A DNA stretch of 64,000 nt from Streptomyces peucetius (GTDB taxonomy: Bacteria; Actinomycetota; Actinomycetes; Streptomycetales; Streptomycetaceae): the NCBI RefSeq assembly GCF_025854275.1, contig NZ_CP107567.1:186001-250000 (forward strand), given 5' to 3'. The translations under genes and the position numbers were made by a program. This document shows, piece by piece, positions 1 through 9,625 of this stretch. Numbering within the stretch: the first letter of the stretch is position 1; the number at the start of each line of letters is the position of its first letter. The notes under the pieces are model-generated. The model was not told the DNA's origin, searched no databases, and saw nothing but the letters and a program-made list of their open reading frames with translations.

Positions 1-453
1 CAGAGTTGTCAGGCAGGAGCCGACGGGCGTCACCCGCGGGTCCAGGTCGACGGCACAGCCCTGGGCCAGCACCGTGCGCGCGAAGTGCCCGGACAGGGCC
101 AGTGTGGTGCGCTGCGCCGAGACGTCGGCGACGGTGGCGAACTCGTCGCCGACGGCCGTCCGCAGCTGCGCGACGAGCCGGTCCTGTCGGCCCTCGGGGG
201 CCACGAGCAGCCATTCGTCGGGGCCCGTCCACAGCGCCTTGACGTCGCCGGACATCTCGGCGCGCAGGGGGCCCGGCAGGGTGATGCCCAGCAGAGCCTC
301 GACGGAACGGGCCGCCGGACTGCCGGGCCGCAGCCGCAGGGTGAGCTGGGTCAGGAAGGGCAGTTCCCTCGCCCGTATCCCGGTGGGCAGCTGCGCCAGG
401 GTGTCCTGCCATGCGGCGAGCGGGCTGTGGCGAGTGGGCGTCTCAACCGTCAC
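1..453 (-). CDS. soxG: Sarcosine oxidase gamma subunit (partial, runs off left edge)
   Basis: Small subunit of heterotetrameric sarcosine oxidase, a cytosolic flavoenzyme that demethylates sarcosine to glycine and passes the methyl group to tetrahydrofolate. The 151 visible residues have the SoxG pattern: an N-terminal LTQLTLRL segment, then [12 protein letters not shown] and the [13 protein letters not shown] stretch. The 3' end lies outside the window. The GTG start at 453 overlaps the soxA stop by 11 bases, as expected for the last gene of a soxBDAG operon. This gene looks intact, but soxB and soxA upstream are broken, so a functional complex is unlikely. Family assignment is from sequence; loss of function is inference. 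Confidence 0.85.
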   Translation of the reverse strand, partial: MTVETPTRHSPLAAWQDTLAQLPTGIRARELPFLTQLTLRLRPGSPAARSVEALLGITLPGPLRAEMSGDVKALWTGPDEWLLVAPEGRQDRLVAQLRTAVGDEFATVADVSAQRTTLALSGHFARTVLAQGCAVDLDPRVTPVGSCLTTL

Positions 454-2756
454 GGCGAGTTCCCTCCTTGTCGAAGAGCACAGGGTCGGTCACGGTCACG
501 GGGACGGTCCGGCCGTCCAGCGGGACGTAGAGGGTTTCGCCGATGCGCTGCGTTCCGGAGCGCACCAGGGCCAGGGCGAACGTCCGTTGCAGGGCGTCGC
601 TGTGGTAGCTGGAGGTGACATGGCCCAGCATCGGCACCGGTGGCGCGGGGATGCTGCTGGTGGCGATGATCTGGGCGCCTTCGGGAAGGAGGACCCGCTC
701 GTCGGCCGGCAGCAGGCCCACCAGCTGCTTGCGGTCGCCGCGCCGGTTCTCCTCGCGGGAGAAGGACCGCTTGCCGATGAAGTCCGGCTTCTTCCTGGAC
801 ACGATCCTCGACATGCCGAGGTCCTGCGGGGTGACGGTGCCGTCGGTGTCCTGCCCGATGATCGGGTAGGCCTTCTCGGCGCGCAGCACGTGCATCGTCT
901 CCGTGCCGTACGGGGTGATGCCGTACTCGCTGCCCGCCGCGAGCAGGGCCTTCCACACGGTGATGCCGTCCCAGGCCGGGACGTTGATCTCGTAGGCGAC
1001 TTCGCCGGAGAAACTGATGCGGCACACCCGCGCCGGGACGCCGGCAACAATGGCGTCCCGCCAGGACATGAACGGGAAGGCGTCGTTGGCGACGTCCAGG
1101 CCGGGGGCCACCAGCGCGAGCACGTCGCGGGAGCGGGCGCCGACCAGGGGGACGGTCGCCCAGTGCTCGGTGACGGAGGTGAGATGCACCCGCAGGTCCG
1201 GCCACTCCGTCTGCAGCCACTCCTCCATCCACTCGAGGACCCTGGCCGCGTTGCCGGTGGTCGTCGTCAGCAGGAACTCCTGCTCGGACACGCGGATCAC
1301 GGTGCCGTGGTCGAGTGCCATGCCGTCGACGCCGCACATCACGCCGTAGCGGATCCGGCCCACCTTGAGCGTGCTCATCATGTTCGTGTAGAGCCGGTCG
1401 AGGAGTACGCCGGCGTCCGGGCCCTGCACATTGATCTTGCCGAGCGTCGAGCCGTCCATCATCGCGACGCCCGTGCGGGCCGCGCGGCATTCGCGCAGCA
1501 CCGCCTCCTCCATGGTCTCCCCCGCCCGCGGGTAGTACCAGGGGCGCTTCCACTGGCCGACGTCCTCGAACAGGGCGCCGTGTTCGACATGCCACGGATG
1601 CAGCGCTGTCACCCGGACCGGGTCGAACAGTTCGCCGCGGTTGCGTCCCGCGAGGGCGGCGAAGGCCACCGGCACGGCGGGCGGGCGGAAGCGGGTGGTG
1701 CCCAGGTCGGCGACGTCCATCCCGAGCGCCTCGGCGATGATGCCGGAGGTCATCACACCCGATGTGCGGCCCTGGTCGTGGGCGGTGCCGATGGTGGTGT
1801 AGCGCTTGACGTGCTCGACCGACCTGAGGCCTGCGCCGGTCGCCCGCAGTACGTCGGAGACGAGGGCCGCCGGCCAGTTCGAGTGCCGCGGGATAGGCGC
1901 TGTCGTTCGTGGTGAACACGACTGCCTGCCGTCCGGGCAGTACGCCGAAGCGGTTGAGGTAGGTGCGGGCCGATCCGGCCAGCATGGTCCCGGGGCGGTC
2001 GTTGTCGTCGGAGGCGACCGGCCGCTCGTGGGCGCCGGTGGCGTACACGACCTGCTTGGCGCGGATGCGCCAGATCCGCTGCCGCGAGAGGTGGGCGGGC
2101 GCCGCGGCACCGAGATGGTCGGTGCGCTTCTCCAGGGCCAGGACGAGTCCGTCGTCGTAGTGGCCGAAGGCGGTGGTGCGCCGCAGTATCCGTACGTCGT
2201 CGCAGGCGTCGATCTCCGCGACGGCGTCGCGGACCCACGCGGTCGCCGGTGCGCCGTCGAGGAGTTCCTGGCTGCCGAGCAGTGACCCGCCGGGCTGCGG
2301 GAGTTCGTCGACGAGGATCACGCGGGCGCCGGACCGTGCGGCTGCCAGCGTGGCGGACAACCCGGCCGGGCCGGCGCCGACGACCAGGATGTCGCAGTGG
2401 GCGTGCATGGTGTCGTAGCGGGCCGTGTCGGGCTCGCTGCTCAGCCGGCCCCGGCCGGACAGTCCCCGTGCGACCAGGCCGTCGTAGAGCTCCACGGCGG
2501 TGGCCGTGAGCATGGGTTCGGGGAAGGGGGCCTCGATCTGAACGAGTGCGTTGGGCTCTTCGGCTCCGGCGGCCAGGACACCGCGCGGCCTCCCGTACTT
2601 GATGCTGCCGGCCACGTGGTGCACGCCGCCTGCCAGCAGCGCGGAGGCGAGGGTGTCGCCGGGGTGCCCGGTGTACGCGGTGCCGTCGAAGGTGAAGGAG
2701 AGTGTGGTGTCGCGGTCGATGTGACCGTGCCCCGGGGCACGGAACGGGTTGTTCAT
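443..2756 (-). pseudogene. soxA: Sarcosine oxidase alpha subunit, internal deletion plus frame change
   Basis: The alpha subunit normally has an N-terminal 2Fe-2S/NAD-binding half and a C-terminal aminomethyltransferase (GcvT-like) half, about 950-1000 residues in all. Here the first frame from ATG 2756 reads well through GAGPAGLSATLAAARSG and [14 protein letters not shown], then loses homology at about 1870. The C-terminal half continues in another frame from [19 protein letters not shown] to the stop at 443. The two parts add up to about 770 codons, so roughly 170-200 residues of the middle (end of the dinucleotide-binding region) are missing as well as the frame being shifted. The ATG overlaps the soxD stop (ATGA). 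Either a true pseudogene or an assembly deletion. Confidence 0.85.
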
Positions 2757-3079
2757 CGGCCGGCCTCCTGGCCCTTGTGCTGCTGTGCGGCGGATGCGGT
2801 GCTGGTGGTGGGGGGCTGCTCGGCACCGGTGTCATGGACCGGGAGGAACGCGTGGGTGACGGTGTCGCGCACGGCGATGAACCAGCGGCGGCAGCCGGCC
2901 GCGTGCACCCACCGCTCGGCGAAGGGGCCCTTGGGGTTGTCGCGGAAGAAGACGTACTGGGCCCACTGCTCGTCGTCGAGCGCGTACGGGTCGTCGGGGT
3001 AGGCGACGTGCGCCTGTCCGCCGTAGTGGAATTCGATCTCTTCGCGCTCGCCGCACCAGGGGCAGGCCATGAGCTGCAT
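2753..3079 (-). CDS. soxD: Sarcosine oxidase delta subunit
   Basis: A 108-residue protein with the SoxD zinc-binding fingerprint: CPWCGERE near the N-terminus, HYGGQAHVAYP, a YVFFRDNPKGPFAERWVH core and a later single Cys (AAGCRRWF). In the heterotetramer this subunit binds Zn and packs on the alpha subunit. Length is normal and the frame is intact. It lies 22 bases downstream of the soxB remnant and overlaps soxA by ATGA. Because soxB has lost its 5' end and the operon promoter region, expression is doubtful. A low-complexity C-terminal tail (TTSTASAAQQHKGQ) is usual for the family. Confidence 0.9.
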   Translation of the reverse strand: MQLMACPWCGEREEIEFHYGGQAHVAYPDDPYALDDEQWAQYVFFRDNPKGPFAERWVHAAGCRRWFIAVRDTVTHAFLPVHDTGAEQPPTTSTASAAQQHKGQEAGR

Positions 3080-3101
3080 GTCGGTCTCCTCGGCCGGGCG
3101 G

Positions 3102-3713
3102 TCAGTGGGCGACGCCGGCTGCGCCGTGCTCGTCGACCAGGGCGCCGGTGGTGAAGCGAGTCAGGGTGAAGGGCGCGTTGTAGGGGTGCGGTTCGCCGGT
3201 GGCGATGGTGTGCGCGTAGCACCAGCCGACGCCGGGGGTGGCCTTGAAGCCGCCGGTGCCCCAGCCGCAGTTGAGGTAGAGGCCCTCGACAGGGGTCGGA
3301 CCGACGATGGGCGAGGCGTCCGGAGTGACGTCGACGATGCCCGCCCAGGTGCGCAGCATGTGGGCGCGGGCGAAGACGGGGAAGAGCTCCAGCGCGGCAG
3401 CCATCTGACGCTCCAGGATGTGGAACGCGCCGCGCTGTCCGTAGCCGTTGTAGCTGTCGATGCCCGCTCCCATGACCAGTTCGCCCTTGTGGGCCTGGGA
3501 GACGTACACGTGCACGGCGTTGGACATGACGACGGTCGGGTGCACGGGTTCGAGCAGTTCCGAGACCAGGGCCTGGAGCGGGTGGCTCTGCAGCGGGAGC
3601 CGCAGCCCGGCCATGGCGGCCAGTACGGAGGAGTGCCCCGCGGCCGCGAGCGCGACCTTCCCTGCGGCAATGCGGCCGCGCGTCGTCCGCACCCCGGTCA
3701 CCCGGCCGCCCCG
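3102..3713 (-). pseudogene. soxB: Sarcosine oxidase beta subunit, 5' half deleted
   Basis: About 200 C-terminal codons of SoxB (family length about 405) are readable from RGGRVTGV to the stop at 3102. They include AAAGHSSVL, the [19 protein letters not shown] stretch, the [15 protein letters not shown] segment and the conserved [14 protein letters not shown] motif. The FAD-binding N-terminus (GxGxxG) is absent. At about 3713 homology stops and, on the opposite strand, homology to a GntR regulator begins. The shared divergent promoter and both 5' ends were therefore removed by one deletion. An open frame continues upstream but is only the antisense of the regulator. Confidence 0.85.
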
Positions 3714-4112
3714 GATGTCTCGGAAGTCCGCCAGCAGCTCGAGCCCCTCGCCGCCGGCCTCGCGGCCCGGCGCGCCGGCGAGAGCGACCGCGATGAACTC
3801 AGCCGGTTGCTGGCACAGCTGGCGGACGTGTCGGACGGCGGCACGGACCTGATCCGGCTCGACATGACCGTGCACCGTGCCATCTACGCCGCGACCCGCA
3901 ATCCCTACCTCGAGGACACCCTGGTCAGGTACGACAACCTGGCCACACGGATCTGGTGCCTGTTCCTCGACCGGCTGCCGGATCTGGCGGGTCACGTGCA
4001 CGAGCACGGACCGCTGCTGCGCGCCGTCGTCGACCGCGACGCGGAGAAGGCCGCAGCACTTGCCGCGCGCCACGTGGAGGGGTTCGAGACGGCGATCCGC
4101 CGCGTCATCTGA
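3714..4112 (+). pseudogene. GntR-family regulator remnant (FCD domain only)
   Basis: The plus-strand frame from [20 protein letters not shown] to the stop at 4112 is a C-terminal FCD ligand-binding domain of about 130 residues, with the conserved acidic/His pattern ([18 protein letters not shown], then [26 protein letters not shown]). The N-terminal winged-helix of a GntR regulator (about 80 residues) is missing and there is no plausible start codon with a ribosome site. The gene begins exactly where the soxB remnant ends on the other strand, so it was probably the divergent regulator of the sox operon, decapitated by the same deletion. That role is inference from position. Confidence 0.75.
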
Positions 4113-4236
4113 CGGTTGGCCCCGGGCCGTTGCGGCTGGGCCGCAGCAGACCGGCGGCCTCAGGGCTCTGCCGGGTATTCGTTCTGGTCAGGAATCGAGA
4201 AGCGCCGGTCCCACAGCCGCGGCTAGCGTCATCGTC

Positions 4237-4863
4237 ATGACTTCCATCGAATCCGTCACCCTCGAGGTGACCGACCCCACCGCCGCCGACCGCTTCTACA
4301 CCGACGCCTTCGGCCTGGGCAGTCAGATACGCCTGCGGGCCTCGAAGGCACCGACCACCGGCTTCCGCGGGTTCACGCTGTCGCTCGTGGTGTCCCAGCC
4401 GGCCGACGTCGACGCCCTCGTCGACGCGGCCGTGGACGCCGGCGCCACGACGCTGAAGCCCGCTGCCAAGTCGCTCTGGGGCTACGGGGGCGTCGTACAG
4501 GCCCCGGACGGGACGATCTGGCAGATCGCGTCGTCGTCGAAGAAGAACACCGGCCCGGCCACCCGGCGGATCGACGAGATCGTGCTCCTGCTGGGAGTCG
4601 TGGACGTGGCCGCGACCAAGCGGTTCTACGTCGATCACGGCCTCGCCGTGGGGAAGAGCTTCGGCAGCAAGTACGTCGAGTTCGCCACCGGTTCGGGTCC
4701 CGTCAAGCTGGCGCTGTACAAGCGCCGCGCCCTGGCCAAGGTCGCCGGCGTCTCTCCCGACGGCACCGGATCGCACCGGCTCACGATCGACAGCGATGCC
4801 GCGCCGTTCACCGACCCCGACGGGTTCGCGTGGACGACCGCGTCGGAGACCGCGTCGCTGTGA
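4237..4863 (+). CDS. VOC-family (glyoxalase/bleomycin-resistance fold) protein
   Basis: A 208-residue protein made of two VOC modules. Module 1 runs from SIESVTLEVTDPTAADRFY to DGTIWQIA; module 2 from IDEIVLLLGVVDVAATKRFY to DPDGFAWTTA. VOC proteins bind metal and catalyse isomerisation, ring opening or drug sequestration. Substrate cannot be read here, and the metal ligands are not obvious. The ATG at 4237 is chosen because homology starts there; the longer open frame upstream is antisense to the regulator remnant. It is followed 50 bases later by an AraC-type gene, and the two may be one unit. Confidence 0.8.
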   Translation: MTSIESVTLEVTDPTAADRFYTDAFGLGSQIRLRASKAPTTGFRGFTLSLVVSQPADVDALVDAAVDAGATTLKPAAKSLWGYGGVVQAPDGTIWQIASSSKKNTGPATRRIDEIVLLLGVVDVAATKRFYVDHGLAVGKSFGSKYVEFATGSGPVKLALYKRRALAKVAGVSPDGTGSHRLTIDSDAAPFTDPDGFAWTTASETASL

Positions 4864-4913
4864 ACCGGGTGACGCAGGTGCACGCCGACATCGACGACGA
4901 ACGGAGCCCTCAC

Positions 4914-5378
4914 ATGTGTCACCCCGCATGGGGCCGTGCACTCGTCGCGGCGCAGCGCCTGAACGACCTCGCGCGGCTGCGCCGCGTCCGGGACCGGATC
5001 GGCAGGGAGTACGCGCAGCCGCTCGATGTCGAGGCGCTCGCCCGCGACGTGCACATGTCGGCCGGACACCTCAGCCGCCAGTTCCGGCTGGCCTACGGCG
5101 AGTCGCCGTACGCCGGTCTGATGACGCGCCGTATCGAGCGGGCGACGGCGCTGCTGCGCCGCGGCGACCTCAGCGTCACCGAGGTCTGTTTCGCGGTCGG
5201 CTGCTCGTCTCCGGGCACCTTCAGCACCCGCTTCACCGAGCTGGTCGGTGTGCCGCCCGGCGTCTACCGGCGACAGGCGGCGGGCGCGACGGCGGGGATG
5301 CCGTCGTGCGTGGCGAAACGCGTGACCAGGCCGATCAGGAACCGGGAAGCGCGGGTCCTCGAGCCGAAGCCGGCGTGA
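4914..5378 (+). CDS. AraC-family helix-turn-helix regulator (short form)
   Basis: A 154-residue protein consisting almost only of the AraC/XylS DNA-binding region. First HTH is LDVEALARDVHMSAGHLSRQ; second HTH covers LSVTEVCFAVGCSSPGTFS followed by the family signature FTELVGVPPGVYRR. No N-terminal cupin sensor is present, so any ligand or signal is unknown. ATG 4914 has GGAG seven bases upstream; an in-frame ATG at 4830 would overlap the VOC gene and lacks a ribosome site. The C-terminal 30 residues after the HTH are basic and unrelated to the family. Probably acts on the VOC gene or DinB neighbour (inference). Confidence 0.82.
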   Translation: MCHPAWGRALVAAQRLNDLARLRRVRDRIGREYAQPLDVEALARDVHMSAGHLSRQFRLAYGESPYAGLMTRRIERATALLRRGDLSVTEVCFAVGCSSPGTFSTRFTELVGVPPGVYRRQAAGATAGMPSCVAKRVTRPIRNREARVLEPKPA

Positions 5379-5482
5379 AAGGGCCGGGCTGTCGCCGACG
5401 CGTCAGGAGGCCGGGTTCCCTTCGCCGCGTGAGCAAGGCAAAAGGCAGTGGACAGCGATCACGCGGGCGGCAGACTTGACCC

Positions 5483-6076
5483 ATGACCACATCGGATCCC
5501 AAGGCCGACCTTCACTTCTACCTGCAGTCCGCCCGCGATGCCCTGTTGTGGAAGCTCGGAGGGCTCTCGGAGTACGACGTCCGCCGCCCGATGACGCCGA
5601 CCGGCACCAACCTCCTGGGCATGGTGAAACACGTGGCCGGCGTGGAACTCGGCTATCTCGGGGACACGTTCGGGCGGCCGTCCGGTGAGCCGCTGCCCTG
5701 GCTCGAGGACGGTGCTGAAGCCAACGCCGACATGTGGGCCACCGCCGACGAGTCACGCGCCTTCATCGTGGAGCTCTACCACCGGGCATGGGCACACGCG
5801 GACGCGACGATCGACGCGCTGCCGCTGGAGACGATCGGCACGGTGCCGTGGTGGCCCACCGGCAGGGACAAGGTGACGTTGCATCATGCCGTGGTGCGCG
5901 TGATCGCCGATACACACCGGCACGCCGGGCACGCCGACATCATCCGGGAACTCATGGACGGGGCCGTCGGGATGAACAAAAACAACGACAGCATGCCGCC
6001 GGGCGATTCGGCGTGGTGGGAGAGCCATCGGACCCGGCTGGAGCGAGTGGCGCAGGAGGCCGACCGCGACGCGTAG
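5483..6076 (+). CDS. DinB/DUF664-family protein
   Basis: A 197-residue four-helix-bundle protein of the DinB (DUF664) superfamily, recognisable by LLWKLGGLSEYDVRRPMTPT, GMVKHVAGVELGYLGDTFG and the C-terminal ADTHRHAGHADIIREL stretch. The His residues in HVAGVE and HRHAGHAD are the usual metal-binding positions. Relatives include mycothiol- or bacillithiol-dependent thiol transferases and detoxification enzymes; no specific substrate can be assigned. ATG 5483 lies 20 bases inside an apparent promoter-proximal region downstream of the AraC gene and has no very strong ribosome site. Monocistronic by spacing. Confidence 0.85.
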   Translation: MTTSDPKADLHFYLQSARDALLWKLGGLSEYDVRRPMTPTGTNLLGMVKHVAGVELGYLGDTFGRPSGEPLPWLEDGAEANADMWATADESRAFIVELYHRAWAHADATIDALPLETIGTVPWWPTGRDKVTLHHAVVRVIADTHRHAGHADIIRELMDGAVGMNKNNDSMPPGDSAWWESHRTRLERVAQEADRDA

Positions 6077-6173
6077 CGCCGGATGCCCGGCGCTCGGGCA
6101 TCTTGACCGGGCCGGCGGGGCCGAAGACGCGGCGGCAGGACGCTGCCGGTTCTTCGCCCCGCACGGGCCCGCG

Positions 6174-6479
6174 TCAGCCGGTGCGGCGGGAACGCACCAG
6201 GGCCAGCCCGGCCAGGACCACGGCGATCAGCCCCAGCAGCAGCGCCACGAAGGCCCCGCCCAGCCCGTTGCCGGTGCCGAGACCGCCGTCGGCGGTGGCC
6301 ACGACCAGCGCGTCGAGGGCCACGCCGGTCAGCCCCGCCGCCAGGGCCGCGACGACTCCGAGCCGCCCGGATGCGGTGCCGAAGCGGCCGGCGGGGCGGG
6401 CCAGCGCCAGTCCGGCGACGGCCACGCCGGTCAGCCCCAGCACGGCGGCGGCGACGGCGCCGATCCGTCCGGAGCTCAT
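6174..6479 (-). CDS. DUF6223-family small membrane protein
   Basis: A 101-residue hydrophobic protein with three predicted membrane segments separated by repeated GRxG/ARPAGR motifs and the TADGGLGTGNGLGGAFVALLL signature typical of the streptomycete DUF6223 family. Function unknown; the Gly/Ala-rich repeats (GLTGVAVAGLALA, GLTGVALDALVVA, GLIAVVLAGLALV) suggest three similar hairpins. It ends in a basic tail. Convergent with the DinB-like gene. The 215 bases upstream (6480-6694), up to nuoN, show no gene and no clear regulatory site. Confidence 0.7.
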   Translation of the reverse strand: MSSGRIGAVAAAVLGLTGVAVAGLALARPAGRFGTASGRLGVVAALAAGLTGVALDALVVATADGGLGTGNGLGGAFVALLLGLIAVVLAGLALVRSRRTG

Positions 6480-6694
6480 GGTGTAGACACTGGCGGCGGC
6501 CGGCCTCGGACCAGGTCCGCCGCGCGCTGCACCTCAGCGGCGTGTTCGGATTCCCACCGGCTGTCGCCACGCGCAGCATTCGGAGCAGGGCGACCAGGAC
6601 CGTCGGTTCCGCGGCGGCGAACCGGCAGAGTTGCCCGCAGGTCACGGTCGCGTCGAACACCACGGTCCGCACCGGAGTGCTCGAATCGATCCGG

Positions 6695-8116
6695 TCAGGG
6701 CAGGAGGCTGCCCGTGGCGAAGGGAAGGACGGCTCCCGCGGCAAGGCCGAGGAGGAGGGAGACGGCGGCCGCCGTGCCGGCGGTGGCGGCGGCCCAGCGG
6801 CCGAGGACGGCGTGCGTGTCCGCGGCTGCGGCATCGGTGGTGGTGAAGACCGGCGAGAGCCAGCGCAGATAGTAGAAGAGCGAGGCGACGGTGTTGGCGA
6901 CGGCGAGTGCGGCGAGCCAGCTGTAGCCGCCGTCGACGGCGGCGCTGAAGACCTGCAGCTTGCCCAGGAAGACGCCGGTGGGCGGGGTGCCGACCATGCC
7001 GAGGAGGCAGACGACGAGGACGGCGGCGAGGCCCGGGCGGCGGCGGGCGAGGCCCCGGTAGTCGTCGAGGGTGCGTGCGGCGGGGAGTTCGGTGACGACG
7101 GCGAAGGCGCCGAGATTGGTGGCCGCGTAGGCCGCGAGGTAGTACAACAGGGCCGGCTGCGCGAGGTCCGTGCGGGTGGCGACGGCGAGGGCCATGAGGA
7201 GGTAGCCGACCTGGCTGATGGTGGAGTACGCGAGCAGGCGTTTCACGGAGGTTTGGAAGAAGGCGGCGAGGTTGCCCAGTGTCATGGTGACGGCGGCAAG
7301 GACCGCGAGCAGCAGCGGCCAGTTGACGTCGGTTTCGGGCAGGGCCTGGTGGAGCAGGCGGTAACCGGCGATCAGTCCGCCGATCTTGGGCAGGGTGGTG
7401 ACGTAGGCGGCGACGGGCGAGGGTGTGCCGTCGGTGACGTCCGGCACCCAGAAGTGGGCGGGCACGGCGCCCGCCTTGAACAGCAGCCCCGCCAGCACCG
7501 CCACCAGTCCGACGGCGACCAGCCCGTAGGGGGCCTGCGGCAGTGCGGTGCGCAGGGCGCGGTAGAGGGTGGCGTGGCCGGCGCCGTGGAGCAGGGCCGT
7601 GCCGGCGAGCATGACGGTGCCGGTCAGGGCGCCCATCAGGTAGTACTTCAGGGCTGCTTCGGTGCCGCGCGCGTCCTTGGCGAAGGCGGCGAGAGCGTAG
7701 GCGGGGACACTGGCCAGCAGGTAGGCGGCGAAGAGGGTGAGCAGGTCGTTCGCGCCGGTCAGGGCGAGGGTGCCCAGGCCCGTCAGCAGCAGCAGGACCC
7801 AGTACTCCGTCTCGCGTCTGTGGCCGCGCACCGTCTCCACCGACATGGCGATGACCAGCAGCAGGGCCCCGAGGACGATCAGGCGGCCGGCGTTCGTGGC
7901 GGTGTCGACGGCGAACGCATGGGAGAAGACGGTCTGTCGACTGTCGGTGGCCATGGTGACCGCTGTCGCGGTCAGACCGGCCGCGCAGGCCGCGGCGGCG
8001 AGAACGGCGACGGCCCACTGGCGGCGGCGCGGCAGCCACGAACCGGCGAGCAGGCCGAGTACCGCGGCGGCGGCCAGTGCGAGTTCGGGGAGGAGGGCGG
8101 CGAGGTTCTCGTTCAC
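6695..8116 (-). CDS. nuoN: NuoN-like antiporter-type subunit of partial complex I
   Basis: A 473-residue polytopic protein of the NADH-quinone oxidoreductase/Mrp antiporter family with about 13-14 membrane helices. The proton-channel core is recognisable (LLFKAGAVPAHFWVPDVTDG with its Lys, and SVKRLLAYSTISQVGYLLM). The Glu usually found in TM5 of NuoN (NDLLTLYxGLELLSL) is Leu here (NDLLTLFAAYLLASV), so proton pumping may differ. GTG 8116 overlaps the nuoM stop (GTGA). Last gene of the nuoA-N cluster. Assignment to NuoN rather than NuoM rests on order and on the ending of the protein. Confidence 0.88.
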   Translation of the reverse strand: MNENLAALLPELALAAAAVLGLLAGSWLPRRRQWAVAVLAAAACAAGLTATAVTMATDSRQTVFSHAFAVDTATNAGRLIVLGALLLVIAMSVETVRGHRRETEYWVLLLLTGLGTLALTGANDLLTLFAAYLLASVPAYALAAFAKDARGTEAALKYYLMGALTGTVMLAGTALLHGAGHATLYRALRTALPQAPYGLVAVGLVAVLAGLLFKAGAVPAHFWVPDVTDGTPSPVAAYVTTLPKIGGLIAGYRLLHQALPETDVNWPLLLAVLAAVTMTLGNLAAFFQTSVKRLLAYSTISQVGYLLMALAVATRTDLAQPALLYYLAAYAATNLGAFAVVTELPAARTLDDYRGLARRRPGLAAVLVVCLLGMVGTPPTGVFLGKLQVFSAAVDGGYSWLAALAVANTVASLFYYLRWLSPVFTTTDAAAADTHAVLGRWAAATAGTAAAVSLLLGLAAGAVLPFATGSLLP

Positions 8117-9618
8117 CGGGCCACCAGCCCGGTCAGGGTACGGCTGGCGGGTTCGACGACGTCGAGCAGCCATCGCGGCGCGATGCCGATCACCAGCGCC
8201 AGGGCCAGCAGCACGACGCTGGAGGCCCCTTCGCTGCTTCTCAAGTCCCGGAAGCCGCCGGTGTGGAGGGACGGCGGCAGACGCGGAGCCCCGAGGAACA
8301 TGGCTCGCAGCGCGCGCAGGAACAATGCGGCGGTGACGAGGATGCCGGTCAGGGCGACGGCGGTGGCGAGCGTCTGGGACGCCAGGGAGCCGGTGAAGAT
8401 CTGGAACTCGGCGATGAACCCGGAGAAACCCGGGATGCCGAGACTGGCGAACGCGGCGACGAAGGTGACGGCGGCAAAGCGCGGGGTGTGCTCCGCCAGG
8501 CCGGAGTACGCGTCGATGGCGTAGGTGCCGCCGCGGTCGTACAGGACGCCGGCGAGCAGGAACAGCGCGCCGGTGATCAGGCCGTGACTGACCATCTGTG
8601 TGACGGCGCCGGTGACGGCCAGGGAGCGGGCCTGGGCGTCGGTACCGGCGAGGGTGCCCGCGGCGCCGACGGCGAGGACGATGTAGCCCATGTGGTTGAC
8701 CGAGGTGTAGGCGATCATGCGTTTGAAGTCGGTCTGGGCCAGGGCCACCAGCGCTCCGTAGACGACGGAGACGACTCCGACGACGACGATCACCACCGCG
8801 TAGTGGCGCCAGCTGCCGGGGAGCAGCGGCATGGCGATGCGGACGAATCCGTAGGTGCCCATCTTCAGCAGCACGCCTGCCAGGATCGCGGATCCGACGG
8901 CGGGTGCGTCGGTGTGGGCGGGCGGCAGCCAGGTGTGGAACGGCACGGTGGGTGTCTTGACCGCCAGCCCCACTCCGACGGCCAGCAGTACGAGAGCGGC
9001 GTACGGGCCGCGCCCGGACAGGGGGTCGGCGGCGGTGAGGTCGACGATGTCGAAGGTGTGCGGGTCGGCGGCCAGGAAGAGGCCGATGAAGCCGAGCAGC
9101 AGGGCCAGGGAGCCGATGAAGGTGTAGAGGAAGAACTTCAGCGCCGCCGCGCGGGCCCGCTCGCCGTGTCCCCAGCCGGCGATGACGAAGAACATGCCGA
9201 CGATGGACAGGTCGAAGAAGACGAAGAAGAGGATCAGGTCGAGAGCGACGAACACGCCGAGGCTGACGGTCTGCAGGAACAGGAACAGGCACACGTACGG
9301 TCGCACGCGCCGCGTCTCGCGCAGCGAGTAGACGGCCACGGCCAGGAACAGCACGCAGGTCAGGGCGAGAAGTGGCAGGGACATTCCGTCGACGCCGACG
9401 TGGTAGCCCACTCCCGCGCCGGGGATCCAGCGGACGCGCTGCTGGTTCTGCATGCCGCCGTGCGGATCGAAGGCGGCCCACAGGGCGACGACCAGTGCCA
9501 GCTCGGCGGCGGTGGTGGCGATCCACAGCCAGAGGCACGCCCGGTCCGGGAGGCTTCGGGGCAGGACCGTCAGCAGCACGCACATCAGCAGCGGAAGGAA
9601 GGTCAGGGCGGTCAGCAC
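8113..9618 (-). CDS. nuoM: NuoM-like antiporter-type subunit of partial complex I
   Basis: A 501-residue membrane protein with the NuoM fingerprint: PHGGMQNQQRVRWIP early in the chain, KTPTVPFHTWLPPAHTDAPA with the channel Lys, GVLLKMGTYGFVRI and DFKRMIAYTSVNHMGY. In most NuoM proteins the TM5 charged residue is Glu (FFExxLIPM); here the aligned segment is FFVFFDLSIVGMFF, with Asp. The start ATG lies 7 bases downstream of the nuoL stop, so the genes are translated together. Acts in the cytoplasmic membrane as one proton-translocating module. Confidence 0.93.
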   Translation of the reverse strand: MLTALTFLPLLMCVLLTVLPRSLPDRACLWLWIATTAAELALVVALWAAFDPHGGMQNQQRVRWIPGAGVGYHVGVDGMSLPLLALTCVLFLAVAVYSLRETRRVRPYVCLFLFLQTVSLGVFVALDLILFFVFFDLSIVGMFFVIAGWGHGERARAAALKFFLYTFIGSLALLLGFIGLFLAADPHTFDIVDLTAADPLSGRGPYAALVLLAVGVGLAVKTPTVPFHTWLPPAHTDAPAVGSAILAGVLLKMGTYGFVRIAMPLLPGSWRHYAVVIVVVGVVSVVYGALVALAQTDFKRMIAYTSVNHMGYIVLAVGAAGTLAGTDAQARSLAVTGAVTQMVSHGLITGALFLLAGVLYDRGGTYAIDAYSGLAEHTPRFAAVTFVAAFASLGIPGFSGFIAEFQIFTGSLASQTLATAVALTGILVTAALFLRALRAMFLGAPRLPPSLHTGGFRDLRSSEGASSVVLLALALVIGIAPRWLLDVVEPASRTLTGLVAR

Positions 9619-9625
9619 AGGGGGG

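Noticed and set aside
74..1915. Long plus-strand open frame of 613 codons
   Set aside because: Antisense to soxG/soxA; Arg/Gly/His-rich composition and no homology. GC-rich DNA yields such shadows.
6371..8524. 717-codon plus-strand frame rich in Gly, Glu and Gln
   Set aside because: Antisense shadow of nuoN/nuoM; no domain and low-complexity composition.
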